DNA of 64,000 nt, taken from the NCBI GenBank assembly GCA_038230215.1, contig JBBRNR010000002.1, forward strand, positions 62,001 through 126,000. The letters run 5' to 3'. Numbering within the stretch: the stretch's first letter is position 1; the number at the start of each line of letters is the position of its first letter. The notes beneath the pieces are model-generated. The model was not told the origin of the DNA. It was given only the letters and a program-made list of their open reading frames with translations, and made no database searches. The stretch is from DASVRZ01 sp038230215 (lineage in GTDB: Bacteria > Verrucomicrobiota > Verrucomicrobiia > Chthoniobacterales > DASVRZ01). Shown piece after piece: positions 8,304-16,829 of the stretch. The position numbers and the translations under genes are program-made.

Positions 8304-11300
8304 TCAGGCTTCTTTTTGCGGTTCAGGTTTCCCCTTGAAGAAGCCTCGGACGACCACAAAGAAAACGGGGACGAAGAAAATGGCGAGAAAAGTGCCGGTG
8401 ATCATGCCGCCGATGACGCCAGTGCCGATGGCGTTTTGACTCGCCGAGCCGGCCCCAGTAGCGATGGCGAGCGGCAGGACGCCGAGGATGAAGGCGAGGG
8501 AAGTCATCAAAATTGGACGGAGCCTCAAGTGGACGGCTTCCAACGTGGCCTCGATCAGACCCTTGCCTTCGGCCATTAAATCCTTGGCAAATTCAATGAT
8601 AAGGATGGCGTTTTTCGTGGATAATCCGACGGTGGTGAGCAGACCAACCTTGAAGTACACATCGTTCGGAAGAGCTCGCAAAGTGGTGGCCAGCAAGGCC
8701 CCAAGAATCCCAAGTGGGACTACGAGAATGACGGCAAAAGGAATCGACCAGCTCTCATAAAGCGCAGCCAGACAGAGGAACACGGCGATCAGCGAAATGA
8801 GGTAAAGCCTCGGGGCTTGCGCGCCGGAGAGGCGTTCCTCGTAGGAGAGACCGGTCCATTCATAGCCGATTCCGGAGGGGAGTTTGGCGGCCATTTCCTC
8901 CATCGCCTGCATGGCCTCACCAGTGCTCTTGCCGGGCGGCGCGGCACCGACGATCTCGATGGACGGGAAGCCGTTGTAACGTTGCAGGGCGGGCGAGCCG
9001 AAGGTCCACTCCAGCCGCGCAAAAGCGGAGAGGGGAACCATGGTGCCAGTAGCGTTGCGGACAAAGATTTTGCCAACGTCGTCCGGGGCCATGCGATAGG
9101 GCGCATCGAGTTGCATAATAACGCGCTGGACGCGGTTGCCGTTGACGAAATTGTTCACGTAGAGGGAGCTGAAATCAGCCTCCAGGGTGGAGTTGATGTC
9201 GGCCAGGTAAACGCCGAGTGCGCTGGCCTTGTCCTCATCGGTCTGAATGCGAAGTTGGGCGGCGTCATCCAAACCCTGCGGGCGCACACCAGCCACGCGG
9301 GAATCTTTCACTGCCAAGCCGAGAAGCTGGTTGCGGGCACCCACCAGTGCCGAGTGACCGAGCCCAGCCTTGTCCTGGAGTTCAAAGACAAATCCAGCAC
9401 CCGTGCCCAGCTCGGGAATGGGCGGCGGATTAACCGGGAAAATGATGGCGTCCTTGATCTGACTGAAAGCTCCAAAAGCGCGGGCAATAATGGCCTTAAC
9501 TTTGTGCTCGGTTCCAGCGCGAGCTGCGTCCTTCCAATCTTTTAGACGCACAAAGGCTAGCGCGGAATTTTGCCCGCGCCCGCTAAAGCTGAACCCGGCT
9601 ACGGTGATGAAGCTCTCGATCTCCTGTTGTTTGCCATAGTATTGCTCGACCTGTTTAATAACCTCATCGGCCCTCGTTTTCGTGGCGCCGACCGGAAGCT
9701 GGATGTTGGTGATGAAATAGCCCTGGTCTTCCTCCGGCAGGAACGACGACGGCATGCGCAGGTAAAGAAAAACCATCGCGGCGACGAGCGAGGCATAGAC
9801 CACCAAGGCGCGTCCGGTGCGACGTAGAATCTTCGCGACAGTGCCCTGATAACGTGTTGTTGAGGCGGCGAAAGTGCGGTTGAACCAGCCGAAGAAGCCG
9901 CCTTTTTCATGCTTGTGGCCTTTCGTGACCGGCTTGAGGAGCGTCGCGCAAAGCGCAGGTGTGAGCGACATCGCGAGGAAGACGGAGAACAGCATCGCCG
10001 AGACGATAGAGAGCGAGAACTGCCGGTAAATCGCTCCGACCGAGCCGCTGAAAAACGCCATCGGAATGAACACCGCCACCAGCACGGTCGTGATGCCTAT
10101 GAGCGCGCCGGTGATCTGGCTCATGGCCTTGCGAGTCGCCTCCAATGGACTTAGGCCCTCCTCACTCATGATGCGCTCGACGTTTTCCACGACCACGATG
10201 GCGTCGTCCACGAGGATGCCGATGGCTAGAACCATACCGAACATGGTGAGCACATTGATGGAAAATCCGAAGGCCGAGAGCGCGGCAAAAGTGCCCAGCA
10301 GGGCGACGGGGACCACAATGGTTGGGATGATCGTGGTGCGAATATTTTGAAGGAAAAGATACATCACGAGGAAAACCAGCACGATGGCCTCGGTGAGCGT
10401 CTTGATGACTTCCTCGATCGAGATGCGAACGAAAGTCGAGGTGTCGAGCGGGTAATCGATCTGGGTGTCCGGCGGGAAAAAAGCAGAGAGCTCCGCAAGC
10501 CGCGCGCGCACCGCATCGGCCGTGGAGAGCGCGTTGCCAGTGGGAGAAAGCTTGATCGCAACGGCGGCTGCGGGGCGTCCGTTGACGCGGGCGGCAGTGC
10601 TGTAATCCGCCCCGCCGAGTTCCACTCGGGCGATATCGCCGAGACGCACGCGACTTCCATCGGGATTGACGCGGAGGAGGATATTTTCAAATTCCTTTAC
10701 CGTGCCGAGAGTCGAGCGGCCTTGGAGAATGACGTTCAACTGCTGGCCCGGAACTGCTGGAAGCGAACCGAGCTGGCCGACCGGCACCTGGACATTTTGC
10801 GCTTGGAGTGCGCTGCGAACATCATTCGTCGTGAGGTTGAAACTGGCCAGCTTCTCGGGGTTCATCCAGATGCGCATGGCGTATTCGGTGCCAAATATGT
10901 TTGCCTCGCCGACTCCGGAAACACGCCGGATCGGGTCGAGCACGCTGGCGGAAATATAGTTGCCCAGTGCGATGGCATCGAGGCTGCCCTTCGGCGACGA
11001 CAACGTGAAGAACATCATGAAATTGCGGGTCGCCTTGGCCACAGTCACGCCCTGTTGCTGCACGGTTTGCGGAAGCGAGGGCGTGGCGAGCTGCACCTTG
11101 TTTTGCACCTGCACCTGGGCCACATCGGGATTGGTGCCGGGCAGGAAATACAGCGTGATCGTGGCGCGCCCAGTCGCGTCGCTGCTGGAGCCCATGTAGA
11201 GCAGATTGTCGATGCCGTTGAGCTGTTGCTCGATGACGGACGTGACGGAATTTTGCAATGTCTCCGCCGACGCTCCGGCATAAATCGCTGTCACGGCGAT

Positions 11301-11426
11301 CGAGGGCGGCGCGATGCTCGGATATTGCGCGACGGGAAGTGTTTTAATCGAAAGCCCACCGAGGAGCATGATCAAAATGGAAACGACCCAGGCAAAAATG
11401 GGGCGGTCGATAAAGAATCTGGCCAT
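8304..11426 (-). CDS. RND multidrug efflux permease (HAE1, AcrB/MexB-like)
   Basis: The 1040-residue proton-driven inner-membrane pump starts MARFFIDRPIFAWV, the family signature. It has the usual two repeats of six helices with large periplasmic porter domains. The proton-relay aspartates sit at exactly D407 and D408 in GILVDDAIVVVENVER, as in AcrB. Length equals that of AcrB (1049) within a few residues. It lies five bases downstream of its adaptor gene, so the two form an operon. No outer membrane factor is encoded here, so it must borrow one, possibly the NodT-type channel at 1265-2569. Substrate unknown. Confidence 0.96.
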   Translation of the reverse strand: MARFFIDRPIFAWVVSILIMLLGGLSIKTLPVAQYPSIAPPSIAVTAIYAGASAETLQNSVTSVIEQQLNGIDNLLYMGSSSDATGRATITLYFLPGTNPDVAQVQVQNKVQLATPSLPQTVQQQGVTVAKATRNFMMFFTLSSPKGSLDAIALGNYISASVLDPIRRVSGVGEANIFGTEYAMRIWMNPEKLASFNLTTNDVRSALQAQNVQVPVGQLGSLPAVPGQQLNVILQGRSTLGTVKEFENILLRVNPDGSRVRLGDIARVELGGADYSTAARVNGRPAAAVAIKLSPTGNALSTADAVRARLAELSAFFPPDTQIDYPLDTSTFVRISIEEVIKTLTEAIVLVFLVMYLFLQNIRTTIIPTIVVPVALLGTFAALSAFGFSINVLTMFGMVLAIGILVDDAIVVVENVERIMSEEGLSPLEATRKAMSQITGALIGITTVLVAVFIPMAFFSGSVGAIYRQFSLSIVSAMLFSVFLAMSLTPALCATLLKPVTKGHKHEKGGFFGWFNRTFAASTTRYQGTVAKILRRTGRALVVYASLVAAMVFLYLRMPSSFLPEEDQGYFITNIQLPVGATKTRADEVIKQVEQYYGKQQEIESFITVAGFSFSGRGQNSALAFVRLKDWKDAARAGTEHKVKAIIARAFGAFSQIKDAIIFPVNPPPIPELGTGAGFVFELQDKAGLGHSALVGARNQLLGLAVKDSRVAGVRPQGLDDAAQLRIQTDEDKASALGVYLADINSTLEADFSSLYVNNFVNGNRVQRVIMQLDAPYRMAPDDVGKIFVRNATGTMVPLSAFARLEWTFGSPALQRYNGFPSIEIVGAAPPGKSTGEAMQAMEEMAAKLPSGIGYEWTGLSYEERLSGAQAPRLYLISLIAVFLCLAALYESWSIPFAVILVVPLGILGALLATTLRALPNDVYFKVGLLTTVGLSTKNAILIIEFAKDLMAEGKGLIEATLEAVHLRLRPILMTSLAFILGVLPLAIATGAGSASQNAIGTGVIGGMITGTFLAIFFVPVFFVVVRGFFKGKPEPQKEA

Positions 11427-11431
11427 GCGTT

Positions 11432-12574
11432 TTACTTGGCGGGCACGGGTTTTACGACGGAGCCGGGAGGCGCTTTTTGCAGACCCTCAAGCACGACACG
11501 CTCGCCGGCTTTCAATCCGCTGGCGATGATCCATTTATCCTTCCAGGCCGTGTTCGCCTGAACGACACGGGACTGAACTTTGTTGTCATCGCCGACAACG
11601 AGAACACTAGAAGTCCCGTTCGGGCCGCGGGAGACGGCGCGCTGGGGAACAGTCAGCGCTTCATTATTTACCGCCTGCTCCAGCCGTCCACGAGCAAACA
11701 TCCCCGGCAATAAAATCCGGTCCGGGTTGGGGAACTCCGCGCGCAGGGTAATCATTCCCGTCGTTGGATCGACGGCCACATCGGAGAAGAGCAGTTTTCC
11801 GCCCGCCGCATACGTGCTGCCGTCCTCCAATAACAAAGTGACCTTGGCGGCTCCCGGCTCGACGCTTTGCAAGGTGCCGGAATCCAGCGCACGGCGCAAA
11901 CGCAGGACATCCGTGCTGGATTGGGTGAAGTCGAAAAAGATCGGGTCGAGCTGTTGGATGGTCGCGAGTTTGGTCGCTTCGGTGGCGCTGACGAGCGCGC
12001 CTTCGGTGACGCTCGCCTTGCCGATGCGACCGGAGATAGGGGCGGTCACTTTGGCGTAGCCGAGATTAAGCTGGGCCGTATCGAGGGCGGCGCGGGCGGT
12101 TTGCACATCGGACTTGGCCTGCGCCGCGCTGGCGACGGCCTGGTCGTAATCCTGGCGGCTGATGGCGCCGGTTTTCACCAAACTTTGGTAGCGTTGAAAG
12201 TTCGCCGCGCTTTGTTTTTGGTTCGCCTCGGACTTGGCTAAATTGGCTTGCGCGCTGTCCAGGCTGGCCTGCAACGGAGCGGGATCGATCTCAAAAAGCA
12301 CATCGCCTTCCTTCACCTCGCTGCCGTCGCGGAAAAGCTGTTTCATTAGAATTCCTGTCGCACGCGCCCTTACTTCTGCCACGCGCACCGGATCGAGACG
12401 CCCCGGTAATTCCGTCGTGACTGAAACCGTTTCCCGCTGGACGGTATAAACCGTCACTTCCGGCGTGGGAGCTGGGGGAGGCGTGGCTTTTTTGGCGCAG
12501 TCAGTGAGACCGGCGAGCAGGATAAGTGAGAGGACGGTGCGTAGAAGGAGAAAAAGGAAATCTGCTGGGTTCAT
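11432..12574 (-). CDS. RND efflux periplasmic adaptor lipoprotein (AcrA/MexA-like)
   Basis: The 380-residue adaptor has lipoyl halves VSVTTELPGRLDPVRVAEVR and YAKVTAPISGRIGKASVTEG, an alpha-hairpin between them (about 110-175), a beta-barrel and a membrane-proximal domain with RAVSRGPNGTSSVLVV. The start is taken at 12574 because it yields a hydrophobic signal ending in LTDC (Cys26), a lipobox with an unusual Asp just before Cys. An in-frame upstream extension has no signal-like character. It forms an operon with the RND permease. Confidence 0.93.
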   Translation of the reverse strand: MNPADFLFLLLRTVLSLILLAGLTDCAKKATPPPAPTPEVTVYTVQRETVSVTTELPGRLDPVRVAEVRARATGILMKQLFRDGSEVKEGDVLFEIDPAPLQASLDSAQANLAKSEANQKQSAANFQRYQSLVKTGAISRQDYDQAVASAAQAKSDVQTARAALDTAQLNLGYAKVTAPISGRIGKASVTEGALVSATEATKLATIQQLDPIFFDFTQSSTDVLRLRRALDSGTLQSVEPGAAKVTLLLEDGSTYAAGGKLLFSDVAVDPTTGMITLRAEFPNPDRILLPGMFARGRLEQAVNNEALTVPQRAVSRGPNGTSSVLVVGDDNKVQSRVVQANTAWKDKWIIASGLKAGERVVLEGLQKAPPGSVVKPVPAK

Positions 12575-12842
12575 AAAGCGTGGCCGTCGGAAAAGAACGG
12601 TCCCCGAAGACAGAAAAGTTGGAAAAATATCCGGAGAGGCCTTCATCGCCGCAGTAAGGGAGCGTAGGAGAACTTCGATTTTTGTCAAACAATGAAGGAT
12701 CCACCGGAAGCGTCCGCAGCATGGCATCGATTTTCGCGGTGGAAGCTGCGCCGCTTTTTTGTCATCCGCGATTTCCGCACGAGTGAAGCCAGATGTGACT
12801 TCAACATTTACTGAGCGTGCATATCAACACCCCGCGGAAACC

Positions 12843-14771
12843 TTAACGGAGTGGCGCAGCGGCGTGGCCGGGCACCATTTGAAGAGGCCAAAAGACCGGA
12901 AGCAACACGATAATCACCACGGCGAGGAGTAACGTCAGAATCACTCCGTTTTTTAGGAAATCAAAAAACTTATATTTTCCCGGTCCGTAAACCAGAATGC
13001 AGGACGGCTCGAAAGGGGTTATCAGAGAGACGGAGGCGGCAAGCATGACTGCAATGGCGAAGGTGCGTTGATTAAGGCCCATCTTTGACGCAGTCTCGAG
13101 TGCAATCGGAAGGACTACCAAGGCGGCTGCAGCGTTCGACATTGGCTGGGTGAGCGCAATGGTTAGCAACAGAAAACCTCCCAGCACGGCCGAGGGTCCC
13201 AGTGGAGCCAAAAAATGAACCACATGGGCGGCGAGGAATTCTGCCGCACCCGTGGTCTTCATGGCCGTGCCGAATGCAGTCATTCCCCCGATAAGGATAA
13301 GCAACTTCATGTCCAGATACTGGTAAACGCGACCGATGGGAACGCATTTCGACAGCACCATCGCGAGGGCTGCCGCGAGAAACGCAATTGACAGGGGCAT
13401 CCAATTCAATGTTCCGGCCAGAATCGCGCCACCGAAAATACTCAGGGCTAGATAACCCTTCCGTGTCTGCACACGGGGCAGTTCCTTTTCCTCGAGAACG
13501 GCAAAACTTGGATTCCCCCGAACCTGGGCAATTCGTTCGGCGTCACCCTGGACCAACAGCGTATCGCCGACTTCGAGACGAATCTCAACAAGGTTTTCCC
13601 GAATCGATTTACCCATGCGCGACAAGGCGAGCACCGTGAGTTCAAACCGTTCGCGAAAGCGGGCTTCCAAGATCGTCTTCCCACGCAGATCGGAGAGCGG
13701 AGTTAAAAGAAGCTCCGCCATGTGGAAGTTTTCGCTCTCCACATCGCAATCCCCCAGCTTGAGATCGCTCCTTATTTCGATACCTTCGATCGTTTTGATC
13801 TTCAGCAGATTGCTGACCTGGCCCTCGACCAAAATGATATCACCTTCCGCGAAACGGAATCCCAGTTTCGGTGCGGATGATTCCTTATCCCGAACAATCT
13901 TCAGAACTGTAAATTTCAAAACGCTCAGATCCGAGTCTGAAATCGTTTGTCCGATCAGAGGCGAATCCGGCATCACGACGATTTCTGTGAGGTATTCGCG
14001 GATATTGTAATCTTCTGTGAAATGATTTTCCCGCGTTTCCCGTACAGGTAGGAAATGCTTGCCGATGAGCATCATGTAGGCAATGCCCACTGCGATAATC
14101 ACCAGCCCGATCGGGGTAATTTCAAAAAGACCCAGCGGCTCCATACCTGCCCGCTTCATATATCCGCTCACCGCGACATTGGTGGAAGTTCCAATTAAAG
14201 TGGCGGTGCCTCCCAGCAACGACGCGAAGGCGAGGGGCAGAAGCAAGCGAGAGGCAGGAACGCCGGTTCGACGGGCCACATTGATGGTCGGATTGAGAAA
14301 CATCGCGGTGACCGTGGTGTTGTTCATGAAGGCCGACATCACACTGACGGTGCCCATCAACATCAGGAGTAGACGGTTTTCACTGCCACGGGCCAGGCGG
14401 GCCAGGCGGCCGCCGATCTCATCGAGCACGCCAGTTTCCTGCAAGGCACCACCGATGACAAAGATGGACGCGAGAATAATAATGATGTCGTCGCTGAAAC
14501 CGGCAAACGCCTCGCCTGGGGTCAGAATGCCGGCGGTCACGAGCACCACCAGCATCGACAGCGTCACCACATCGACGGGGATGGTTTCCAGTGAGAACAA
14601 GAAGACGGCCAGTAACAGCAGCCCGAGAACCAGTCCCATCTGAAAGGTGAAAGGAAGCAGCGCCAGCAACATGCTCGTAATCAAGAGCGTAACTCCGACC
14701 GTGGGAAGGGAAATCCCACCACGCTGAACTTTTTCGTTCGGTCGATTCGGAGGAGATTTTTGACAAATCAC
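12843..14771 (-). CDS. SLC13/DASS-type carrier with two RCK_C domains
   Basis: The 642-residue inner-membrane protein has a divided-anion:Na+-symporter fold with two helix bundles, the first containing MSAFMNNTTVTAMFLNP and LLGGTATLIGTSTN, the second LTQPMSNAAAALVVLPIA and SLITPFEPSCILVYGPG. Between them lie two cytoplasmic RCK_C (TrkA-C) domains, about residues 230-320 and 335-410. This SLC13 plus RCK_C layout occurs in many bacteria; sulfate or dicarboxylate is usually suggested as substrate, and the RCK domains imply ligand gating. The Ser/Thr-Asn motifs that bind sodium and substrate are present in both halves. It is monocistronic, with tRNA-Thr upstream on the same strand. Confidence 0.9.
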   Translation of the reverse strand: MICQKSPPNRPNEKVQRGGISLPTVGVTLLITSMLLALLPFTFQMGLVLGLLLLAVFLFSLETIPVDVVTLSMLVVLVTAGILTPGEAFAGFSDDIIIILASIFVIGGALQETGVLDEIGGRLARLARGSENRLLLMLMGTVSVMSAFMNNTTVTAMFLNPTINVARRTGVPASRLLLPLAFASLLGGTATLIGTSTNVAVSGYMKRAGMEPLGLFEITPIGLVIIAVGIAYMMLIGKHFLPVRETRENHFTEDYNIREYLTEIVVMPDSPLIGQTISDSDLSVLKFTVLKIVRDKESSAPKLGFRFAEGDIILVEGQVSNLLKIKTIEGIEIRSDLKLGDCDVESENFHMAELLLTPLSDLRGKTILEARFRERFELTVLALSRMGKSIRENLVEIRLEVGDTLLVQGDAERIAQVRGNPSFAVLEEKELPRVQTRKGYLALSIFGGAILAGTLNWMPLSIAFLAAALAMVLSKCVPIGRVYQYLDMKLLILIGGMTAFGTAMKTTGAAEFLAAHVVHFLAPLGPSAVLGGFLLLTIALTQPMSNAAAALVVLPIALETASKMGLNQRTFAIAVMLAASVSLITPFEPSCILVYGPGKYKFFDFLKNGVILTLLLAVVIIVLLPVFWPLQMVPGHAAAPLR

Positions 14772-14780
14772 TCAATAGGG

Positions 14781-14853
14781 AGCCGGCAGACGGGTTCGAA
14801 CCGACGACCTGCTGATTACAAATCAGCTGCTCTACCAACTGAGCTATACCGGC
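14781..14853 (-). tRNA. tRNA-Thr (anticodon TGT)
   Basis: Read on the minus strand, the acceptor GCCGGTA pairs with TGCCGGC. The D-arm is TAGCTCAGTTGGTAGAGCA, the anticodon loop is TTTGTAA with anticodon TGT, and the T-arm is GTCGGTTCGAACCCG. CCA is not encoded (the DNA reads CCC after the discriminator T), unlike the other two tRNA genes in the window. Confidence 0.96.
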
Positions 14854-14972
14854 ATCACCGAGGGTTAGAAATAGGCGGGATCGCAGGGTGGCGCAAGACG
14901 AAATGTCGGCGGCGTCACACCCCAGTAGGCTTCATGCATCCGGCACTGGGATGGATCGCGATATCTTGGTAT

Positions 14973-15200
14973 ATGGCCCTCACCACACAACCATTTGCCC
15001 ACCTCAAAGCACTGGATGAAATCGCCCGCGAGATCCGCACCACCAATGTCAACGAGGCCGAACGCATCGGATCGCTCATTGCTGGCAGCGCGATGATTAT
15101 CCTCGGACTCGCCCGTCGCTCCACCAGCGGAATTTTGCTCTCCCTTGCAGGCGGCCTGCTCGTGCATCGCGGAGTCACCGCACACTACAAGGGGCGATGA
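14973..15200 (+). CDS. DUF2892-like small membrane protein
   Basis: The 75-residue product contains NVNEAERIGSLIAGSAMIIL, then GLARRSTSGILLSLAGGLLV and HRGVTAHY. This matches the DUF2892/YgaP-type two-helix module: INxxERxxSxxxGxxLxxxGLxRRSxxGxxL, then a second helix ending in RGxTGH. Function is unknown; the module often accompanies sulfur or stress genes. The ATG at 14973 is chosen, although the frame is open upstream to another ATG near 14937. Confidence 0.75.
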   Translation: MALTTQPFAHLKALDEIAREIRTTNVNEAERIGSLIAGSAMIILGLARRSTSGILLSLAGGLLVHRGVTAHYKGR

Positions 15201-15346
15201 GCCGCCAGGCGTTGACCTGCGCAGCACGATCATCGCGGCGTCCCGGGAAATCATGGGCGGCGATGGATGAGGAAAAGGGTTAAGCCAAAAAACCACAAAT
15301 CAAGGGAGCTGCGCATTGTCTTCCACTCGTTTGGCTTCGCCATAGA

Positions 15347-15583
15347 GGAATCAAGCAACGAAGCGCAAGAGATACCGCTCGATGCGCAGGCATTGAACGA
15401 GGAGTTGTAACAGCCAAGCATCGAACGATAACGGCTAAACGTCGAAGAATAAGAACTATCTCTCGATGGATAACAGCTACGCATCGAAGGATAGCCATCA
15501 TGCAACGTAGCGTAACGCTTAACGAACGAAGGATAGCTCCTGCACAATGAGGTGCATCTATTAAACGGCGAAAAAAACTGCTC
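15347..15583. repeat. Degenerate 21-bp tandem repeat array (about 11 units)
   Basis: Aligning successive 21-base blocks from 15416 gives units such as aagcatcgaacgataacggct, atctctcgatggataacagct, acgcatcgaaggatagccatc and aacgaacgaaggatagctcct. The shared core is roughly TCGAaGGATAaC followed by GCT. Units are imperfect but keep the 21-base step, so every minus-strand frame shows a seven-residue periodicity (YPSxxxx-like or VxLRxxA-like). No spacers are present, so it is not CRISPR. No protein family was recognised; it may be a non-coding iteron-like array. Confidence 0.75.
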
Positions 15584-15634
15584 AATGGAACAGAATTTTC
15601 TTGAGGAAATAGACAAAATATTTATCCCTAAACC

Positions 15635-15679
15635 ACCAGCCGCGTTGATTCGCAGGGATTTCTCTGCGGCGCGGCTGGT
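15635..15679 (+). other. Nested hairpin upstream of the gene at 15711
   Basis: The outer arms ACCAGCCGCG (15635-15644) and CGCGGCTGGT (15670-15679) are perfectly complementary. Inside them CGCAG (15651-15655) pairs with CTGCG (15664-15668). The structure ends 31 bases before the next start codon. No T-run follows the outer stem directly, so a classic terminator is less likely than a leader or repeat structure. Confidence 0.55.
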
Positions 15680-15710
15680 TTGTTCAAAATAAATCAATAG
15701 CATCATTCGT

Positions 15711-16076
15711 ATGGCACTACGCAAACGTGAATCCAATAAACTCCAGCAAGCAAAAACCCGCGCCGATGCGGTTCGCTCCATTGATAAAAACCTCGATCTC
15801 GGCGAAGGCGTGAGCCTGGCCGCCTTCGATCTCCTGATCAAAGAGGGCGAAGACTCCCTTAGCAAATACAACGAGGAACTCTCGGTGGTCGATGGCCTCG
15901 GTAACATCGTCGATGACAAGGAAAACGTGGCTGCACAGATGAGTGTCCGCATTCTGGCCGGCATCGGCTCGCGTTTCTCCAAGAATAGCACCCAATACGA
16001 GAAAGCTGGCGGCAAACGCACCAGCGAAATCAAACGCAAACCGCGCGTGGCCAAGCCGCCCACGCCCACGGTTTAG
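15711..16076 (+). CDS. Conserved hypothetical protein, probably soluble and helical
   Basis: The 121-residue product starts MALRKRESNKLQQAKTRADA and has a charged, helical N-terminal half. The C-terminal end (SRFSKNSTQYEKAGGKRTSE) resembles the short tail GxKNSxEYExAGGxRxSExKR that I recall from hypothetical proteins of several phyla. No enzyme motif, signal peptide or membrane segment is visible. The gene is followed at once by a strong terminator. A minus-strand frame covering the same region and the 21-bp array is judged a shadow. Confidence 0.75.
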   Translation: MALRKRESNKLQQAKTRADAVRSIDKNLDLGEGVSLAAFDLLIKEGEDSLSKYNEELSVVDGLGNIVDDKENVAAQMSVRILAGIGSRFSKNSTQYEKAGGKRTSEIKRKPRVAKPPTPTV

Positions 16077-16095
16077 CAATCGCTGGTTTCCATAA

Positions 16096-16160
16096 AAGTC
16101 GTCCACAGCTTCCACCGATCAGAGCGGCTCGTTCTGTGTGAAGCTGTGGACTTTTTTTTG
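16096..16160 (+). terminator. Rho-independent terminator
   Basis: A 12-bp perfect stem, GTCCACAGCTTC (16101-16112) with GAAGCTGTGGAC (16140-16151), is followed by eight T at 16152-16159. It lies 20 bases after the stop of the hypothetical gene. The 27-base loop is longer than usual. Confidence 0.85.
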
Positions 16161-16182
16161 CGTCACGCTAGGTGGGTGTCTA

Positions 16183-16328
16183 AGAGGGCGTCGCAAAAGT
16201 CAGTTGTAGCGTCGAGCCTGTGGCTCGATGAGCTTGGTGGCAGAGAGATTTCTTTCGAGCCAGAGGCTCGACGCTACAAACCCATCCAGGATGCAAACGG
16301 TCCATACACGACTTATTAGACGCCCTCT
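16183..16328. repeat. MITE-like palindromic element, copy 1
   Basis: The 146-base element has perfect 10-bp inverted termini, AGAGGGCGTC (16183-16192) and GACGCCCTCT (16319-16328). Inside is a second long inverted repeat, TAGCGTCGAGCC... (16207-16228) against ...GGCTCGACGCTA (16255-16276). It encodes no protein. Both layers of symmetry suggest a folded or transposase-mobilised repeat. Confidence 0.75.
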
Positions 16329-16539
16329 AATAAATCACCTGGGGCGTCCTGCCCGGGATGATTATTAAGTGTCATCACCGAGGCATTGGAGACAAATGCC
16401 TTCCAAAGGAATGGAGGCTCCAGAGAGTGGAGGGTATCTGCCCCCAGATGCCTGTCTCACTACCCAGGACTGTTAGACGCCCTCTCAAAGGGTGTGCTGA
16501 GAGTCAAAGATCTGCGCGTTAAGAAGCGCCTTGAGGCAA

Positions 16540-16705
16540 AATGGCTCCGTAGGTGCCCCAATATTTATAGAAACCACAGGAAGCTACGAACGAGCACTGT
16601 AGGTGCGGCATTGGATTTCGAGCATGGTCGGGAAGATGCCAGTCCTACGGACCTCATTTCCGCAGGAATTTCCCTTCTATAAATAGGCCGACCCCAATGG
16701 GTCTA
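16540..16705. repeat. Palindromic intergenic repeat with TATTTATAGAA arms
   Basis: The perfect inverted pair TATTTATAGAA (16562-16572) and TTCTATAAATA (16675-16685) encloses about 100 bases. Inside, GTAGGTGCGG near 16600 and CCTACGGACC near 16643 face each other. The outer flanks (GGCTCCGTAGG and CCCCAATGGGTC) also show partial symmetry. The signature, CGTAGG then ATATTTATAGAA, is what I recall from short intergenic repeats of several bacterial phyla. The 98-codon frame crossing it is judged spurious. Confidence 0.6.
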
Positions 16706-16723
16706 GTAACACTCTCTAAGCAA

Positions 16724-16800
16724 AGAGGGCGTAGCGAAAGTCCGTGTAGCGTCGAGCCTGTGGCTCGATTGGGTTGAGCCACAGGCGCAGCTCTACAACC
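16724..16800. repeat. MITE-like palindromic element, partial copy 2
   Basis: Bases 16724-16768 repeat 16183-16228 closely: AGAGGGCGTAGCGAAAGTCC, then TAGCGTCGAGCCTGTGGCTC, identical over 22 bases at 16747-16768. The 3' half is a shorter, decayed counterpart (GAGCCACAGGCGCAGCTCTA). An unpaired inverted terminus GACGCCCTCT also occurs at 16476-16485. The terminus at 16724 and the one at 16476 face outwards around the TATTTATAGAA element, suggesting nested insertions. Confidence 0.65.
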
Positions 16801-16829
16801 CAAAAATCTTTTCCTGCCACTCCAGGTCC

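Noticed and set aside
10347..11561. 404-codon plus-strand frame opposite the RND permease
   Set aside because: It is antisense to an unmistakable AcrB-like gene and crosses into the adaptor gene.
15347..15583. CRISPR array
   Set aside because: The 21-base units are contiguous and divergent, with no unique spacers and no cas genes nearby.
15251..16069. 272-codon minus-strand frame covering the 21-bp array and the small gene
   Set aside because: Its periodic Ser/Tyr heptads are explained by the DNA repeat, and the other half is antisense to the conserved gene at 15,711.
16386..16682. 98-codon plus-strand frame
   Set aside because: It crosses the palindromic repeat element and has no protein-like conservation pattern.
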